Positions 14,301-29,300 of a stretch of DNA of 64,000 nt are shown in pieces; the stretch's first letter is position 1, and each line of letters starts with the position of its first letter. The stretch is from Tachypleus tridentatus (taxonomy: Eukaryota; Arthropoda; Merostomata; Xiphosura; Limulidae): assembly GCF_004210375.1 (NCBI RefSeq), contig NC_134834.1, positions 139,347,009-139,411,008 on the forward strand, written 5' to 3'. The position numbers and the translations under genes are program-made. Under the pieces are notes generated by a model. The model saw nothing but the letters and a program-made list of their open reading frames with translations. It searched no databases and was not told where the DNA came from.

Positions 14301-17300
14301 AGTCAAAAGGATACTCATATAGTACTATGACAAATGGAGCAACATTCTTTGTGTAGATTAATCGCTCTTCAATCAGATAGCAGGAGTACATATACAAATT
14401 TGGAAAAATTCTATAACCATATCCATTCATGTGTCAGTCGATGGGACAACGGTAAGTCTAAGGACTTATAATGATGTTTTATTCCTCTCGATAAACATAA
14501 CAGATAGCCCAATATGAGTTATTTCTATAATAAAGAAACAAACAATCCATCCCGCTAGCATATAAAGACGTAATATGTTTAATATAATGGTGTATTAAAA
14601 TACAGTACTGGCGGTAATAATCACAGTAAACAAACTGTCTTCTACACCCGATGGAATGCCACAATTAATGTTACATATTTGGGCTACATATTATCACCCT
14701 TTGTGCTGTTTATTATTGTGTAATTGACCCTCTATCTTCAACTTTATGAATTACAACATCTTCCCTCATCGTGTTAAAGCTAGTTTTCACATTTCATGAA
14801 GAAATTCATATATATATGAAATGTTCTTGGAAAACGCATGACATTCAGCCAATGATTCCAGACATTAAAGTATTTTAGAAACATCTCTTTCAAAGTAATA
14901 GTAGATGATAACTGAGGACCTTGTCAGCACTCTGATATTAAGTATAAAATATAGTCGGCTATTGCTGTTCATGGTATTTGTAATACATAATGGTATAATA
15001 TGTCATAAATTGTACAGAAGTAAAGCTCAGTTAAGACCAATCATTTATTCTCTAGATTACATGATAAATACACTAGTGTCCAAAAGTTAAGAAACAAAGT
15101 TGTCGTTGAACATTAACGATTTATTCCTTAAATTTGTGAAAGTAGTTTAGTTAATTTGCATTATAATGAATTGTGCAGAGTGATTGTCATTATTTTATAG
15201 CAACGTATTTTACCTTTCTGTTTCTCGAAATAGAATTATGTTTTATGAATATTTTATTTTTTACGTAATACTTAAAGTAAATTAAACACTTTTTATTTCA
15301 GTTGCGATTTTTTTTGTTTTAGCTCATAAAAGTATTTACAAGTTGTCTGATTTCGGGATACTGAGTATCCTTAAGCTGAAACTTAAAACGAGTAAATAAG
15401 TTAAAAATGAAGTACAACCTCTAAAGGTTATTAATTTTTACATAGAAAATAGGTTAATCTCTAAATTTTATTATTCAGGTCACAAAAGCAAAGTTTGAAG
15501 GGAATAATGGCCATTTTCTGTACTTTTACAACACAAGCAATTAAGAAATAACACATACTATCCAGGAACAAATTTATGTTACATAGTGTTATTGGTATTC
15601 ATAATTTTGTTCCTGAATAGTATGTGTTATTTTTTAATTGCTTATGCTGTAAAAGCACAAAAAATGGCCATTATTCCCTTCAAACTTTGCTTTTGTGACC
15701 TGAATAATGAAATTTAGAAATTAACCTATTTTCTTCGTAAAAACGGGCAAATTTGCACATTTTCATTTACATAAGATCTGAATAAAACAACATATGAATC
15801 AAGATATACATGTATTTATAATAAAGTTATACAAAATTGTTTAGAAGTGAGTAGTTTTGCGAAATTTGCGATTGTAATGTAAATCACTTTCACGTATCAG
15901 TCCCCAAATATAGTCTCCCATCATGTTTTCGTTATACGCTCCCAGGTCACAAAAGAAAAGTTTGAAGAGAAAGATAAGTCTCTTTCATTTACTTTAGGCA
16001 TAAGCAATTGAGAATTAACACTTTCTGTCCAGGAACAAGAAAAGGTTAAAATTTTGTTACATAGTGCAGTATAAGCCAACATGTGGCTCAGCGATAAACT
16101 GAAGAGTTTATAAACGCTAATTATCGGATTTCGATCCTAGCGATTGACAGAGTAGAGTAGTCTTTTGTGAATTTTGAGTTTGCAAAGTGAAACTTATTTT
16201 GGAAATGTGTCTATGTTTGTCAAAAATCTAACAAAATGTTTTTTATTCCATAAATTTAATATTAGGTCTGTGGTATGATTGATTGACTATTTTATCAACA
16301 AAGACAAGAAAAAATAAAAGTTATACTAACTTGCATTTTGGGTTTGTTGTTGATAAGCATTTAACTGCACATTCATTTTTATCTTCTACTCTCCCTACAT
16401 TTTTTTCATCGCTACCAGGGATATTGAATTCATCAACATTCAAGTAGTAAAATCCGGCTGCATAAAATCAGAATTTAATTATTTGTGACATGTATACATT
16501 TAATAGGTAGAGAGAAATATTTCTTAGAAAGAATTAGTAAAAACTATAGCAGAGATAACACGTTCTTGTATATGATAACAATACACTTTCTGTAGTCTTC
16601 CTTATTTCTTTTCAATCAGTTGTTTGAATTTCCGCTGTAAGCGAAATGCTTAATATGAATAACTTAATTTTATTATACTAAACACGGTGATGCAATTTAA
16701 AATAGTTTTCTATTAAACATGAGACCAGTATCACATTTTTTCACACATGTTGCTTTACTTACTAATTTCTGGTGGTTTATCAAGCAGCGTAGCTGTCACC
16801 AGTATCGATGATTCAGAATAATCAGCCTTAAAAAGAAACTCAGAGTTTGAACATGAACATAAAACCATAACATGCAAATCTACGTAGGATTGATTATTCA
16901 TATAAAATGAAAACACATGGTACTATAAATATAATGATAAGGATGATAGGTAAATAATCCATAGCAATATTTATTCATGTATGACAATATTGTAAAACAT
17001 AACATATCGTCAAGTTACATAATAAATGTTTTATTTGAAACGGTTTTTACTTTTTAAGGTAAGCTTCTGTATCGTCTTACAATAGCCTTGATTTATTTGT
17101 TCAAGAACAAATAAAATCTATCAGTTGAAAACATTTAATCTTATGTGTGCAGATAAAAGAAGATACGTTTATGATTTATTTATGTGTAACTTAAGTGTAA
17201 ATCCTAATCTACTTACAGATACTTCATATTCTATGACCGAGTTCACACTGAATCTCAAGTTTCAATCACAATCTTAAGTAAGCGCATTTTGTGTGTGTTT

Positions 17301-20300
17301 ATTATTTTCTTGACAATCTTTTCATTTTCGTTGTTCCTTAGATATATCTTGTAGTTTATTATAAGGATTTTTTCAAACTATAAAGTATTACGCATTGTAA
17401 AGAAATAGCTAAGGTTTCGAACTACTTGAAACTTCCACACAATACGTCACAGTTCCAAGTACGAAGAGAACCCGCCTTAACCAGGTTTTTACTTTCAGAA
17501 AAGACCATGTTACCGACGAGTATCGAATATCTTCTAACAACCTACTTCTAGTGATGGAATAACAAAACGATTTCCGAAAAAAATGGCTTTTTAAAAGAAT
17601 TTATTTAGTAAACAGAACAATGTGTATCAGTCATTCCATGCACATATGCATGTTCGCTCACCTGGAAATCCACCATTTCTACAATATTACATTTACATTT
17701 TAAGAACGCAAAAGTGAATGATGTTAAACGTGCATTATTTAATACAAGAACAAAACTACGACGTTTATAGAATTAGTTTGAAAGACAATTACTTGAGCGA
17801 TGTAATTAAACCTGCAAGGGAATACAAGTTAATCCGTTACTTTTGCGTGGGGATCATAAATAACGGAACACGATTACAGCTCAATATAAATTCCTACAGG
17901 CATGTTAAAAAGCAACAGTCAAGACTGAAGTCTAAACACACTTCTTACATGAAGTATAAGTTTACTCGCTGTACAATCTACAGTAGTTATCCTTAATAGT
18001 CAAACTCATAATTTCGTTCCTTTACGGTGCGTTACAGTTATTGTGCAAGAGAAAATAAATACAGGTTTCAAATGATCTACAAGAGTAATTTAGACTGATA
18101 TGTATACAAGAACTTAACAAAAAACATGACAATTGATTTTTGCTTGATAACATAATTTTTAAAAATCACTATTTTACAGTTAAACTATTTTATAACGTCG
18201 CTTTATCAACAGCTCGATTAAGAAAACATCTTAACACGTTAGTGAAAATGACGATTTTCCTAAAGAACAAGGTGTTTGTAGAAATGTGGTGTACATAGAT
18301 ATACTTTGCTTATACTTTTCCGTTATTTTACACTTCTTTACTTCAAATCTGAATATAACTGCATATTATACTTAGTCAGTTTTGTCATTCATATCCCACA
18401 GCATTATACAACAAAAGCATTATTTGAGGATTTATCTATTTGAAATGGACACCTTTTCATGTATGTAATGTTCAACTTAATAACGCTGCATGTGACTTTG
18501 ATTTGTCCCATATAGCATAGCACACGCTTTGTATGAGGGTTGACAAAGATTCAGCCCTGTCTATATCCAGTTTTTAAATTCGTTTTAATAAACAGTATTT
18601 CAGTGGTAGTAGTAAAATAATTTTGGCTTTCATCGTACACAAATTATGAGTTTATTTACTAATGTAAAAAAACACATCGCACATCTGTCTACAGCTTGTT
18701 CACTTATAATATACAATACGTAAATTTTTGCTCAAATTAGAGAGTAACTACCTTTTTTGTAACTGATACTGTTCAATTTAACTTTGTAAAATAAGTATGA
18801 TAACTCTGTTTAGATATTCTAACTTTAAAGATAAAGTATGTTAAAAAAATTTAAAATAGTAATTCGTAACAAAATGAATTGACCTATGTACTTCCTAATG
18901 TTTGAGTTATAAATTTAGTCCACTGACTGAAAATGTTTGAATGTAAATATTCAAATGGTGCAACACAGAAGAAAAATAGCAGCTTAAAACGGTGAAAGAC
19001 AAGCAATAGTAGGTAAAAGTGGTAAACGATAAAGTTTCTTCCCCGGGCCCGGCATGGCCAAGCGTGTTAAGGCGTGCGAGGCGTAATCTGAGAGTCGCGG
19101 GTTCGCATCCCGGTCGCGCCAAACATGCTCGCCCTTTCAGCCCTGGAGGCGTTATAATGTGACGGTCAATCCCACTATTCGTTGGTAAAAGAGTAGCTCA
19201 AGAGTTGGCGGTGGGTGGTGATGACTAGCTGCCTTCCCTCTAGTCTTATACTGCTAAATTAGGGACGGCTAGCACAGATAGCCCTCCAGTAGCTTTGTGC
19301 GAAATTCCAAAAAACAAACAAAGTTTTTTCCCTCTATCGACTATTTTCCGTTTGTTTTATTCTAGATGGTACTTCATTTTTTTTCATCGTTTAGTTTAAG
19401 GATCATTACATACAATACGGACGTCTTTTTGTAACCTTACAATTAATAAAATCCTTTATTTCTCATTGTCGCATTATTTAACTTAAATTAAAGTTATGTT
19501 AGGTTACGTAATTTGAAATAAACTAAAATTAATGTGTTTTCAATAAATTATTAAAACTTACTGGCGCTTCAAAAATGCTCGAAGCCTTAAATATCATTAC
19601 TATTTTATAATTTATTTTTCGCAAGGAAGAGATAAGTTTCGAACTATTTAGAATGTCCACGTATATGTCACATTTATAACTTATGTAATAGTTTCTAATA
19701 AATTGTCAACTAAGTCGTATAATTAAAATTATCATTAAATTTACTAACTTTTTATCGTATTTATAAATTTAAATATAAAGCTGTACGAATAGGTTTATCT
19801 GTTAATAAGCCTTAACTTACCCGGATAAATGGAAGTCGGATGGGTGATACCGTCATCTCTGATGCAAGTAGGATTAACATGTAGGTACGAAATAGATTAT
19901 CATTCATCTCTGCAATCACAGCTTGAGTTCTGTTCACTGTTTCAATGTTTCAAAATAAATGTGTTACCCCATCTCTCGGAAATACTATATACGATTAGAG
20001 ACTATTATTGATGTTACGATACTTTATCTGATTGTCGTTATACACTGAACAATACACAGAATATCTTATTAAGGAGTCCTTTGTAGCATTTTTTTCTACT
20101 CTAGATAGCATTGTGCCGTCTACATTTTCAAATCACCAGCCACAAGGAGAAAGCTGATCGCCAGTAACGTGTTAACAGTTAAACATTAGGCCTACTAATT
20201 TATTACTTATTACCCGATAATATAGAAAATACCTGTTGTTTATTATATGTTATGTTTTAGCAACAGCTCAAATTAGGAAAATCTATTCAAGTTGACAACC

Positions 20301-23300
20301 ATAATCCGAAAATGATGAGAAGTTAAATAAAATATCCAAAAAAAATTAGAAACGGTACGATGTGGATAGTAATTAAAAATAAGATTGCTAGAAATTACTT
20401 TTCAATCGTCTCTATTCCCCAGCGTCGTCTCTAACGTTCCTGTGTTTCTAATAGGAATATAACTCTATTTACTGAAGCAACTACATGTTAGGGGTTCCGA
20501 TGCAAATTCGTTTATATATATTTTATTTTTCTTATTTGGGAGTGTTTCTTCTATCAAACATGAACCAATTTTAAAACTTGATGCAATAATTTACTAAAGT
20601 TTATTTTTAACTTTGTTCCGAAGTAAATAAGCAAGAAAATCAGTTTACAAAAGGTATATATTTATATTAATTTAATTCAATAGATAAAATTATCTACAAT
20701 ATGTCCTAAGCCTTATTGAATTACAATTAATTTTACTTTTCAATCCCTTGGTACCCTTGTAAAATCGACGATATATGTGAGGAAAAGCAGATGTTTCATC
20801 AAAGTTATAAATACAACTGGTTTACTAAAGAATATGTAGAAAAAGAGTTATGAAAAAGCAAATTCAGTTAAGAGAAAACCAAAGTTTGTTTGAGGACAAA
20901 GAAAATATATGGACAAGATTTCTAAACTGGCTATGATAACATCTTGCAGGGAAGTTTTTAAAATTATTTTATATCGTTTGAGTCTCAAAATATTCAACGT
21001 GGAAATAAAATAAAACTTAACAAGATGTTTAAAAATATATTAGAATTGTCATAGGTATTGTAGAATGATAGAAATATTTTTCTTTCAAACTTCATACAGT
21101 TCGAAGTATAACTGGAAAGAAAAGACATTGAAAAAACTCTACTATTGTTATATTCTATGCAGTTGTCAATCAGTTTATCTATAGTTAAAATAAATATGTT
21201 AACAGTTTAGTACTAGCCTTTTGGCGTTGCTAGCTGAGTTCGACCTTAAGTAAATCTACCCGATAAATCACTACCTTTTCAAATAAAACTCATGTATATA
21301 TATATAATTTGTAACATTCAAATGCCTATCTAGATGGAAGTTTTGTACTTAAATTGTATATATTATAATAACATTGATATGTTGGAAAAAAAGACTTAAG
21401 GAATTGAAATTTCCAAATCAAAATATTATATTACTGTCTTTCACCATTTGGGTCACAGGCAAGCTTATATGCTAAATAAAAATTAGGTTTTGATACTCCC
21501 TTTAAGTGCACTTCATATAATCCATTGCATAGTCTTGTTTTTAACAACGAACGGACAAAAGCGTACTACCTACCGTTAAACACAACTTGAAAATATTCCT
21601 TTCCATCCAAAAAGCTGACCACATGTTTGAAAGGGGTTGTGTAACTGTGTGTCGAAATGTAGAGGGCGGTATTAGATGTTTGAATATATAATATTTATTA
21701 TATTAATATAGGTATAAAGGCGTTCCTTTATATTGGTTTATTTTGGGTTTAAGTTGTTGTATAAGTTAAGCTTCTTTAATTTTACGTTTGTTTATGTTTG
21801 TTTCTTTATTTAGTATTTGAGTGTTTTCTATGGTTATGTTGTGTTTATTTGACTTGCAGTGTTCGAAAACGTGTGAAGGTGACTTTTATGTTCTTTGAAT
21901 CTGGTTTCCATTTTCTACTTGTTTCTCAATATAGAAGTCGTGGCAGTTATCACATTGTATTTTATAAATAATGTTGGTGTGGTGTTTGTCTCGCAGTCTT
22001 CAATACTAAATTTTTTGAATAAGTCCATGTCGATACCAGTATCTCGGAATCCATACATATTGAACTGTTTCTTTAAAGTTGGCTAATGTGAATTAAATAA
22101 ATATATTTTATAATGGTCCAAAGCGTACCATTTCTCAACTGACTACATGAGTGATAAAAATAAAAAAGGAAACAGAACACAGTCGAATGAAAACTGTTAG
22201 AATTTTAATGTGCTTTATAAATATAAGTTCTTAATATTTTATTATGTATATTACTCGTTGTTTAGAGATATTATTACATTTGGATTAAAATATCAGCATT
22301 TCACATCATTACTTTTAAATAATTTTGAAACATTTTTGTAGTAATAGTTGCAGGTGTAATATCTACTATTCAAAGCAGTTTGAAGTAGCGAAGAATACAA
22401 CTTTACAAGTTGTCCGCAGTTCTACAATGAAGTTGTAGAGAGACACTCTCATTCAAGTCTCCCGCTGGTATAGCGGTAAGTCTACGGATTTACAATGTTA
22501 AAATCATGGCTTCGATTTTCCTCGGGGAATTCAGCAGATAGCCCAATATGGCTTTGCTATAAGAAAACACACACACACTATTATTGAAACCCAATACTCA
22601 CAGGTTCTCCTATTTTCTCATATCCTGTTATAGTGAAACGAACTGGCCTTTGCTCTTCTGTAACACCATCTACTATTGCTTCCCACCATTGCTGTTCAAC
22701 ACAGTAATAACGACAATAACAAAATCTAATATAAATATACACTTTTAAAGTATCTACTTAGTCTCAATAAGCTGAAGTATACAGAGATTAACGTATTAAG
22801 ATACTGCAAAACAAAACATGAAGTTTATATTTTTAAAAATTCAGATTTGTTGAATAAGTTCAAGTTTTAATGATTTAATTTTTTTGTGATATTGTCTTAG
22901 CAAGGAAAATTGTAATGTCTTGATGAAAAACAATTTTGTTACATATGAATATTAGAAACACTACCTTTAATTATGAAAAACTAAATTAACATATGTCAAT
23001 ATATATTTTTACTGCAAAATATAATATTAAAAAAAATGAATGAGTAGCGAATAAAACTGCATTACAAATTTTGAACAAAAACAAATGTGAAACACTTCTA
23101 TAAGGTTTTGTCATCATCAGGTCGGGTCATTGTTTATATGATGCTGTGTTAAACTTATGACAAAATTTTCTTCGTCACTCGTTCAAGCCTTCTCTAAACT
23201 TTATCATCTTTCAAGCGCGTTCCTCCTTATCAAATCTTTATCATTTATGTTAGAAACTATGTAATCAAACTCTGAGTGAGAAATACGACTTTATATCTTT

Positions 23301-26300
23301 AATTAATAAGTATAAACAACTCTGACGTATAGTTTATATGTTAGAAACTAAGCTATTAAATCTTGAATGAGAAATGCGACTCACGGTTATTATGTAATTA
23401 GTATAGATATCTCTAATGCAAAATTTATATTTTAGAAACTAAGTTATCAAATTTGGTAGCCTCCCGCTAGTACAGCGGTATGTCTTTGAATTTACAACGC
23501 TAATATCAGGGATTCGATTACCCTCGGTGGGCTCAGCAGATAGCCCGATGTGGCTTTGCTATATGAAAACACACACACACGTTATCAAATTTGGCTTGAA
23601 AAATGCGCTTTATGTCATGAATTAGTAAATATAAGCAGCTTTAATGTAACTTATTTCTTAGATAGTAAATATTTAAATCCTGAATAATAAGTGCGACTTA
23701 CCGTCATAAAGTAGTAAGTATAGACAACTCTAACGTAGAACTGATCACCCATTGTTACATTGGTTATTATATTTTCCCAGACGTCACACCTTATCCCTCG
23801 TATGGTGTCCTGGAATTTACGTAGCTCCATAAATATTAAGCGATGATCGTTCAGAAAATTGATGATGTTTAAATGACTACTTCTAGAGAAAACTTAAAAT
23901 ACAATTCAGCAACTTTATCATATTGAAATTACTACTTTTATAGAAATCTTTGAATGTAATACCAGCAAACTTTTGTTGTTTAAGATGACCTTGGTATTGG
24001 AATTAAGTAAGAACGTTTATGATATCAATAAGAAAGAAGAAAAGTCACTTTCTTCAAAAAAAAAATGTCTTGAATATTATTGCATGAGTGCTGGACCATT
24101 GTTAAATGATGAAATGATTAAAGATTTAAGCATGGTATAAAAGTCAACCAAGGGTGAAATTACATTTCAAAATATCTATGTAAAAACATCGAAATAATTT
24201 TAAGAAGAAAACGTAGTATGCTTTACTTTAATTGTTCTTAGTAAAATTCAAAACAACTGACTAATGAAGTGATAGTTTTGTAAATTAAATAACTGGTTTT
24301 TCTTTATCTTCTACATTATATAATCGAAATGGCACATCGGTATGTATGTCTTCGTAATTCTAATCTGTGGTGTGTAAGGCACATATAACCCATTGTGTAG
24401 CTTTGTTCTTAATTCCAAACAAAAAATATTTTGTGAGCATAATTAATATTATATATATATTTTTTAGAAATATATACGTTCTTATATACGTTTCTTATAC
24501 GTTCAAAATTAATATGATGATAATTTCTGTGAATAACCATGTTTATTTTCCTGATATGTAAATGGTAAATACGATAATTTCCCTTATCTTAAAAATAAGA
24601 ACATTTTTAGAAATGATAATGAAGTTCTATTAACCTTTTATGTGTACAGAGTGCTTAACAATTGGGATTTTTTGTTGTATTACTTACATAGCCAACATAA
24701 TAGTAATCTCCTTTTAAAGACAAAAATTCTTCAGTAGTTTTCAGAGTTCCAACAAAACCCCATCCTAATTTCTCAGCAGGTGACCCTCTGATTGGTCCAC
24801 GGTTACACCGTTTCTCATTGTCTATACTGTAGGCGATTCCTAAGCGTTAAAACAATAAAAATGACTATTAAATCTGATTTTCTATTTTTTCACTGTAACA
24901 TGATTATTTCTCAGTTAACTCCAAATAAAAAGAAAATTACAAATAGTTTTAAATGTCTGTGACATTAAACCTTTGTGAACAGCATATCTCCCTTTAAATG
25001 ATATTCAGATAAAAATCTTACTCGTGTTAAATTTTAATGTTTTCCGAAAGTTAATTCTGTTTTTAGACAATATACGTATACCTTTTCCAACATCTGATGC
25101 GTTCTATAAAAGTAGAATATTCAAATAAATTAAATTACTTTCAAGATAAACTTGCTTGCATTATATTTATCATTCAGGACTCATTTGCACAATCATTTCT
25201 CGTATTTTACCTGTTTATATGAAACAAACAATAATCATTGTTAAAACAAAGAGACTATTATGACTTGCGCTTATTAAGTGCTTTATCTGTTGAACTTTGT
25301 ATAAAACTATTCGATGGTTAGCTCTTTAACAACGCCACTACGGTTAAAGTGTAAACATAATCGCTGACGAGTCTCAATCCAGCAACCACGAGTCGAGCGC
25401 CCCCAACCACTAAACGATGCCAGAGATTTCAGTAAACACGGACTATAAAAGTTACTTCTGGTTGGAAAACAAATTATGCTAACCGAATAAAAACTTTCAT
25501 ATTAACAATTAACACAAATTAACTGTTTAAATGTGTTATTAGTGTTCAGAAAGAAAAGGGATTTTGCTTACTGTAGGCCAGTCGTGTTAGGTAATAATAA
25601 TCAAATAATACATCAGTAATGCTGAGCTTATTTCCCTATAAGTACGATGTACTTCCTTTACTTCCATGACCTTCATCAAACAAGTTTGATAAAATGCAGA
25701 TGCTAACAACATATTTACATAGGGTGTTTTATTAAGATTCTGTTAAGAGTAGGTGTTATGAACCAGACCACACTTTAAGATTATCTGTTGAGTGTAGGTG
25801 TTATCCCCCTGACCGTTTTTTAAGATTATCTGTTGAGTGTAGGTGTTACCCCCCTGACCGTTCTTTAAGATTATCTCTTGAGTGTAGGTGTTATCCCGCA
25901 AAACGTTTTTTTGTTGTTGTTGGATGTAGATCGTTTTCGAGAAAAGGCAAAAAGATGGATTGCACAAGAAGCTAAGTGAGAACTACATATCAAGACTGCA
26001 GTTAAACATCACATTGTCTAAATTGGTTTGGTGACAACTGGGCGATAGCCAAATCGGTTACAGAACACTTCGGCGACAGTAAATTATGTGGAAAGATAAT
26101 CGACTGGACAAGTTGTCGAAATACAACTAGTCGAAAAATAAACTTTTCGACAGCAAATTGCAGACAATTTTGTCACAAGATGAATTTGTTATTATATTTA
26201 CGTTTACTTAAGGGAATGCATGCATGTTTACATGAACATGAATCAGGTTTACAACATATATGAGTAATTCGTTTCAGTAGGTACAAAATTCAGTCATGAT

Positions 26301-29300
26301 GATAATTCGAAAAATAAATTTTTACTTAGTTAAATCTTGTAAAAATAGATAAAATAATGGAGAAGTATTGAATTTATATCCTGAAAATGAACCAAATAAG
26401 AAAAGAATATTAAAAAAAATTAAATTTAATATATTGTAGATGCCTTATAACAAAAACTAAAAATGACCTAATATTGAATTCTACAGTAAAAAAAAACTAC
26501 AGTCTTAACAAAAAGTTAAGCTAATTATTTTACTTCAATAGCCATACGCTTTCACCAAGCCTACTGTCTGCAATACTACCGGTATATTCGAAATATTGGT
26601 ATGTCAACGAGTCTGTCAGCAAGTGATAATATCATTAGCAAAAAATGATGTCACTGAGTTGTCTGTCGACTAGCAATATTGTCGACGAATTTAATGTCAC
26701 CCAGTAAATACTTCCTATAGCCCCTGAACCCAAATTGGTTAATATAACACCATATAGTGTGAAACACTTCGCACACGATACTGTTCAAAGCAACACATAA
26801 CGATCTTTTAATAAATCTTTTCGTAAAATGGTACTTACAACTATTTCAAAACCCGTGGCTTATATATGTATTGAAACATCTTTGTTTCTATCATCTTTTT
26901 CAAAGCAACTATTCATTTTTCTTGAGAAAACACATATTCATATTCGATGACTACTTTAAACACATGTACGAATATGAAAAATTTTGCTCACCCGTATTAA
27001 AATCTTGTATTTCAATGTTCAAACCTTTTTCTTCCCAAGAATCAAAGCGAACTAGTTTGAACAAACTGTCAAAGTATATCTAAAATGAAATGGTATTTTA
27101 AATACATTTTATGAACGATTGAATTAGCTTTCAACGAAATGTGCATGCAATATTTTTATAGTTGTTAGATATTTGACTTAATGAGATATAGAAAACATTG
27201 TAGATACAGAAACATTGAAGAATTAACAGATTTAAATATTTTAAAAACTTCTTTAATAAACAAATGTTCCAGCCATAGATAAGATAAACATAGTGTTACA
27301 CTAATTTATATTGATAATAGTGCTTTATTTTATTTACATCATTAAGATTTTAACATTCTGCCACATTCAAAACTTTTGTAGATCTTTATATAGAACAGTT
27401 TTCATAGCCATAGTTTTCTTTAAGCCAAGAAAGTATTTGGTTAACTCAAACTATTTCTATTTGAAATACTCTTCATCCGTGATGACGAGAAAACCCATTT
27501 GTAGAGACTATGACCGAAGAAGGTCGAAAAGTTGTTCGCTCCTCTACATAGAATTTTCTCAACCCACACCAGCCGTTTTTACATATATATGACTTCATAT
27601 TTTAAACAAAAGCACAAAAACTTAGTACTTCTTCAAAGTAATGGTAATCTATGAAACATAAACAGCGTGTATATATATATATGTATGAATTACCTTGTAG
27701 AGATGAATGGATGACTTTATGTGGTCTTCTTTTTCTTTCAAGTTGTACTCCTCCCCTAGGTAAAAAATTTTTGACCCAATTTTTGGAACAGGCTTTATAT
27801 TTTTGCGTGACATACAACCAATCCCGACGGAAGGCTGGAATATTTAACAAAATTATTAGCATGCTTGTTTCATAAGTTTATCAAAATTAACGTATTTAAT
27901 TTGGTGTTGTTTGAAGTTAAACACAAAGCTACACCACTGGTATCGAAACCTGGTTTCTAGCACTCTAAGTCAGCAGAATACCGCTGTACCATTGAAGGAG
28001 GGCATGAATTTAAGATATATTTTTAATTAAAACAACAACAACAGAATTCATCAACTAACAAAATTCTTACCTTAGGCTAGAATATGGTATTAAAATTAGA
28101 TTTTGATAATTATGTGATAATTAAACTTTGTACTTTTTACTTCCCAATAATAATTAAGAATTACGAAAGATCTTTAAAGCTCTCTTTTCCCAATGTTTTA
28201 AAATTACTCTATACGTTTAATTTTCCCTAAAATCTGCATTAACCTGATATTCGCCAGTGTTATTTTACAGTACTTGAAAGGGATATTTTTCCTTAGTCAA
28301 CTTTACATCACATCTTTCAATTTGTTTTCTTTTCTGATATTTCCAAAATCTTGTAAAAGATCCTTCTATGTACTCTTATAGTTACAATGTTTTACTTGTT
28401 ATACGCCTCATAAATGAGTACTATTTTCAATCTTCCTTACTTCTAAAAAATATCTTTAAAAATGATCCTTTTTATCTATTTTATATTTTATTTAAGATGC
28501 TTGCAGGAAGGTTTCCTTTTTCCATTTGCATGTAAATAGATCATATGTGCACTTTTTAGTCTCAATGCATGAAATAAAAATAATATTAAGTTAATATTTT
28601 CAACATATATGCATATGATAATTCTACGAGATTTAAAGTAATAATTTCACATTCTTCAATACGATATTTATGCCATTTTGCCTAGTTTTCTTCATAACAG
28701 AAACAAGAATGCCTTTTACTGTATATATTTGATGAACTTCTTGTATATAAAGATTTTAGAGAAAACTTGATATTTATGTACTTTCAGTGAAATATCTAAG
28801 TCCTCTTTCAAGCTACATACAATGACGGAGAATAGCTAAAAAACCAAAAGAAAAACGTTTTCTACTACCAAGAAGATACATTCCTTTAAATATTCTTTAA
28901 AAATGTAATTCAGACTAATAAAAGTATAATTCTCATTTAAGTTTGTTATTAGTAACTTTTAGATGAACGAAGATATACACACCAAATTAAATAATGCTTA
29001 ACACGAACCAAAGAACAATGTTAGCTATGAAAATTAAAATGTCCACAGCAAATATTTAAACAAAAAATACCATATTTTCGAAATACATTAAGAAAGAAAT
29101 AGTTAGTTGATTTAAGTTCTCTGTAATGTATCGCCAAAAAAACAAATAAAATTCGTTACTACCAAGAGACTCTTGTTATGTTTACAAAATTGATAAAGGA
29201 GAGGTATTTTTGAAGTAGATAATATAAATAAATACCTGAAAAGCAGTATTATAGCGAACGTATGGAGAATACGCAACAAAGTCGAAAACTTGATCAAATT

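Noticed and set aside
18907-19122. 71-codon minus frame
   Set aside because: Covers the head of the SINE at 19.05 kb; repeat-derived.
19562-19585. 24-base candidate micro-exon (A-S-S-I-F-E-A-P) with AAG acceptor and GTAAGT donor
   Set aside because: Phase 0-0 length does not repair the exon 13/14 mismatch and the peptide does not fit between SPIR and VNSVIEYE.
27311-27592. 93-codon plus frame with R-R-R-S-K-S-C-S-L-L-Y
   Set aside because: Its end is the hairpin repeat also found at 13.5 kb; the beginning is AT-rich intron.
27602-27862. 86-codon minus frame over exon 7
   Set aside because: Wrong frame; the true exon reading in another frame joins its neighbours in phase and matches the family.
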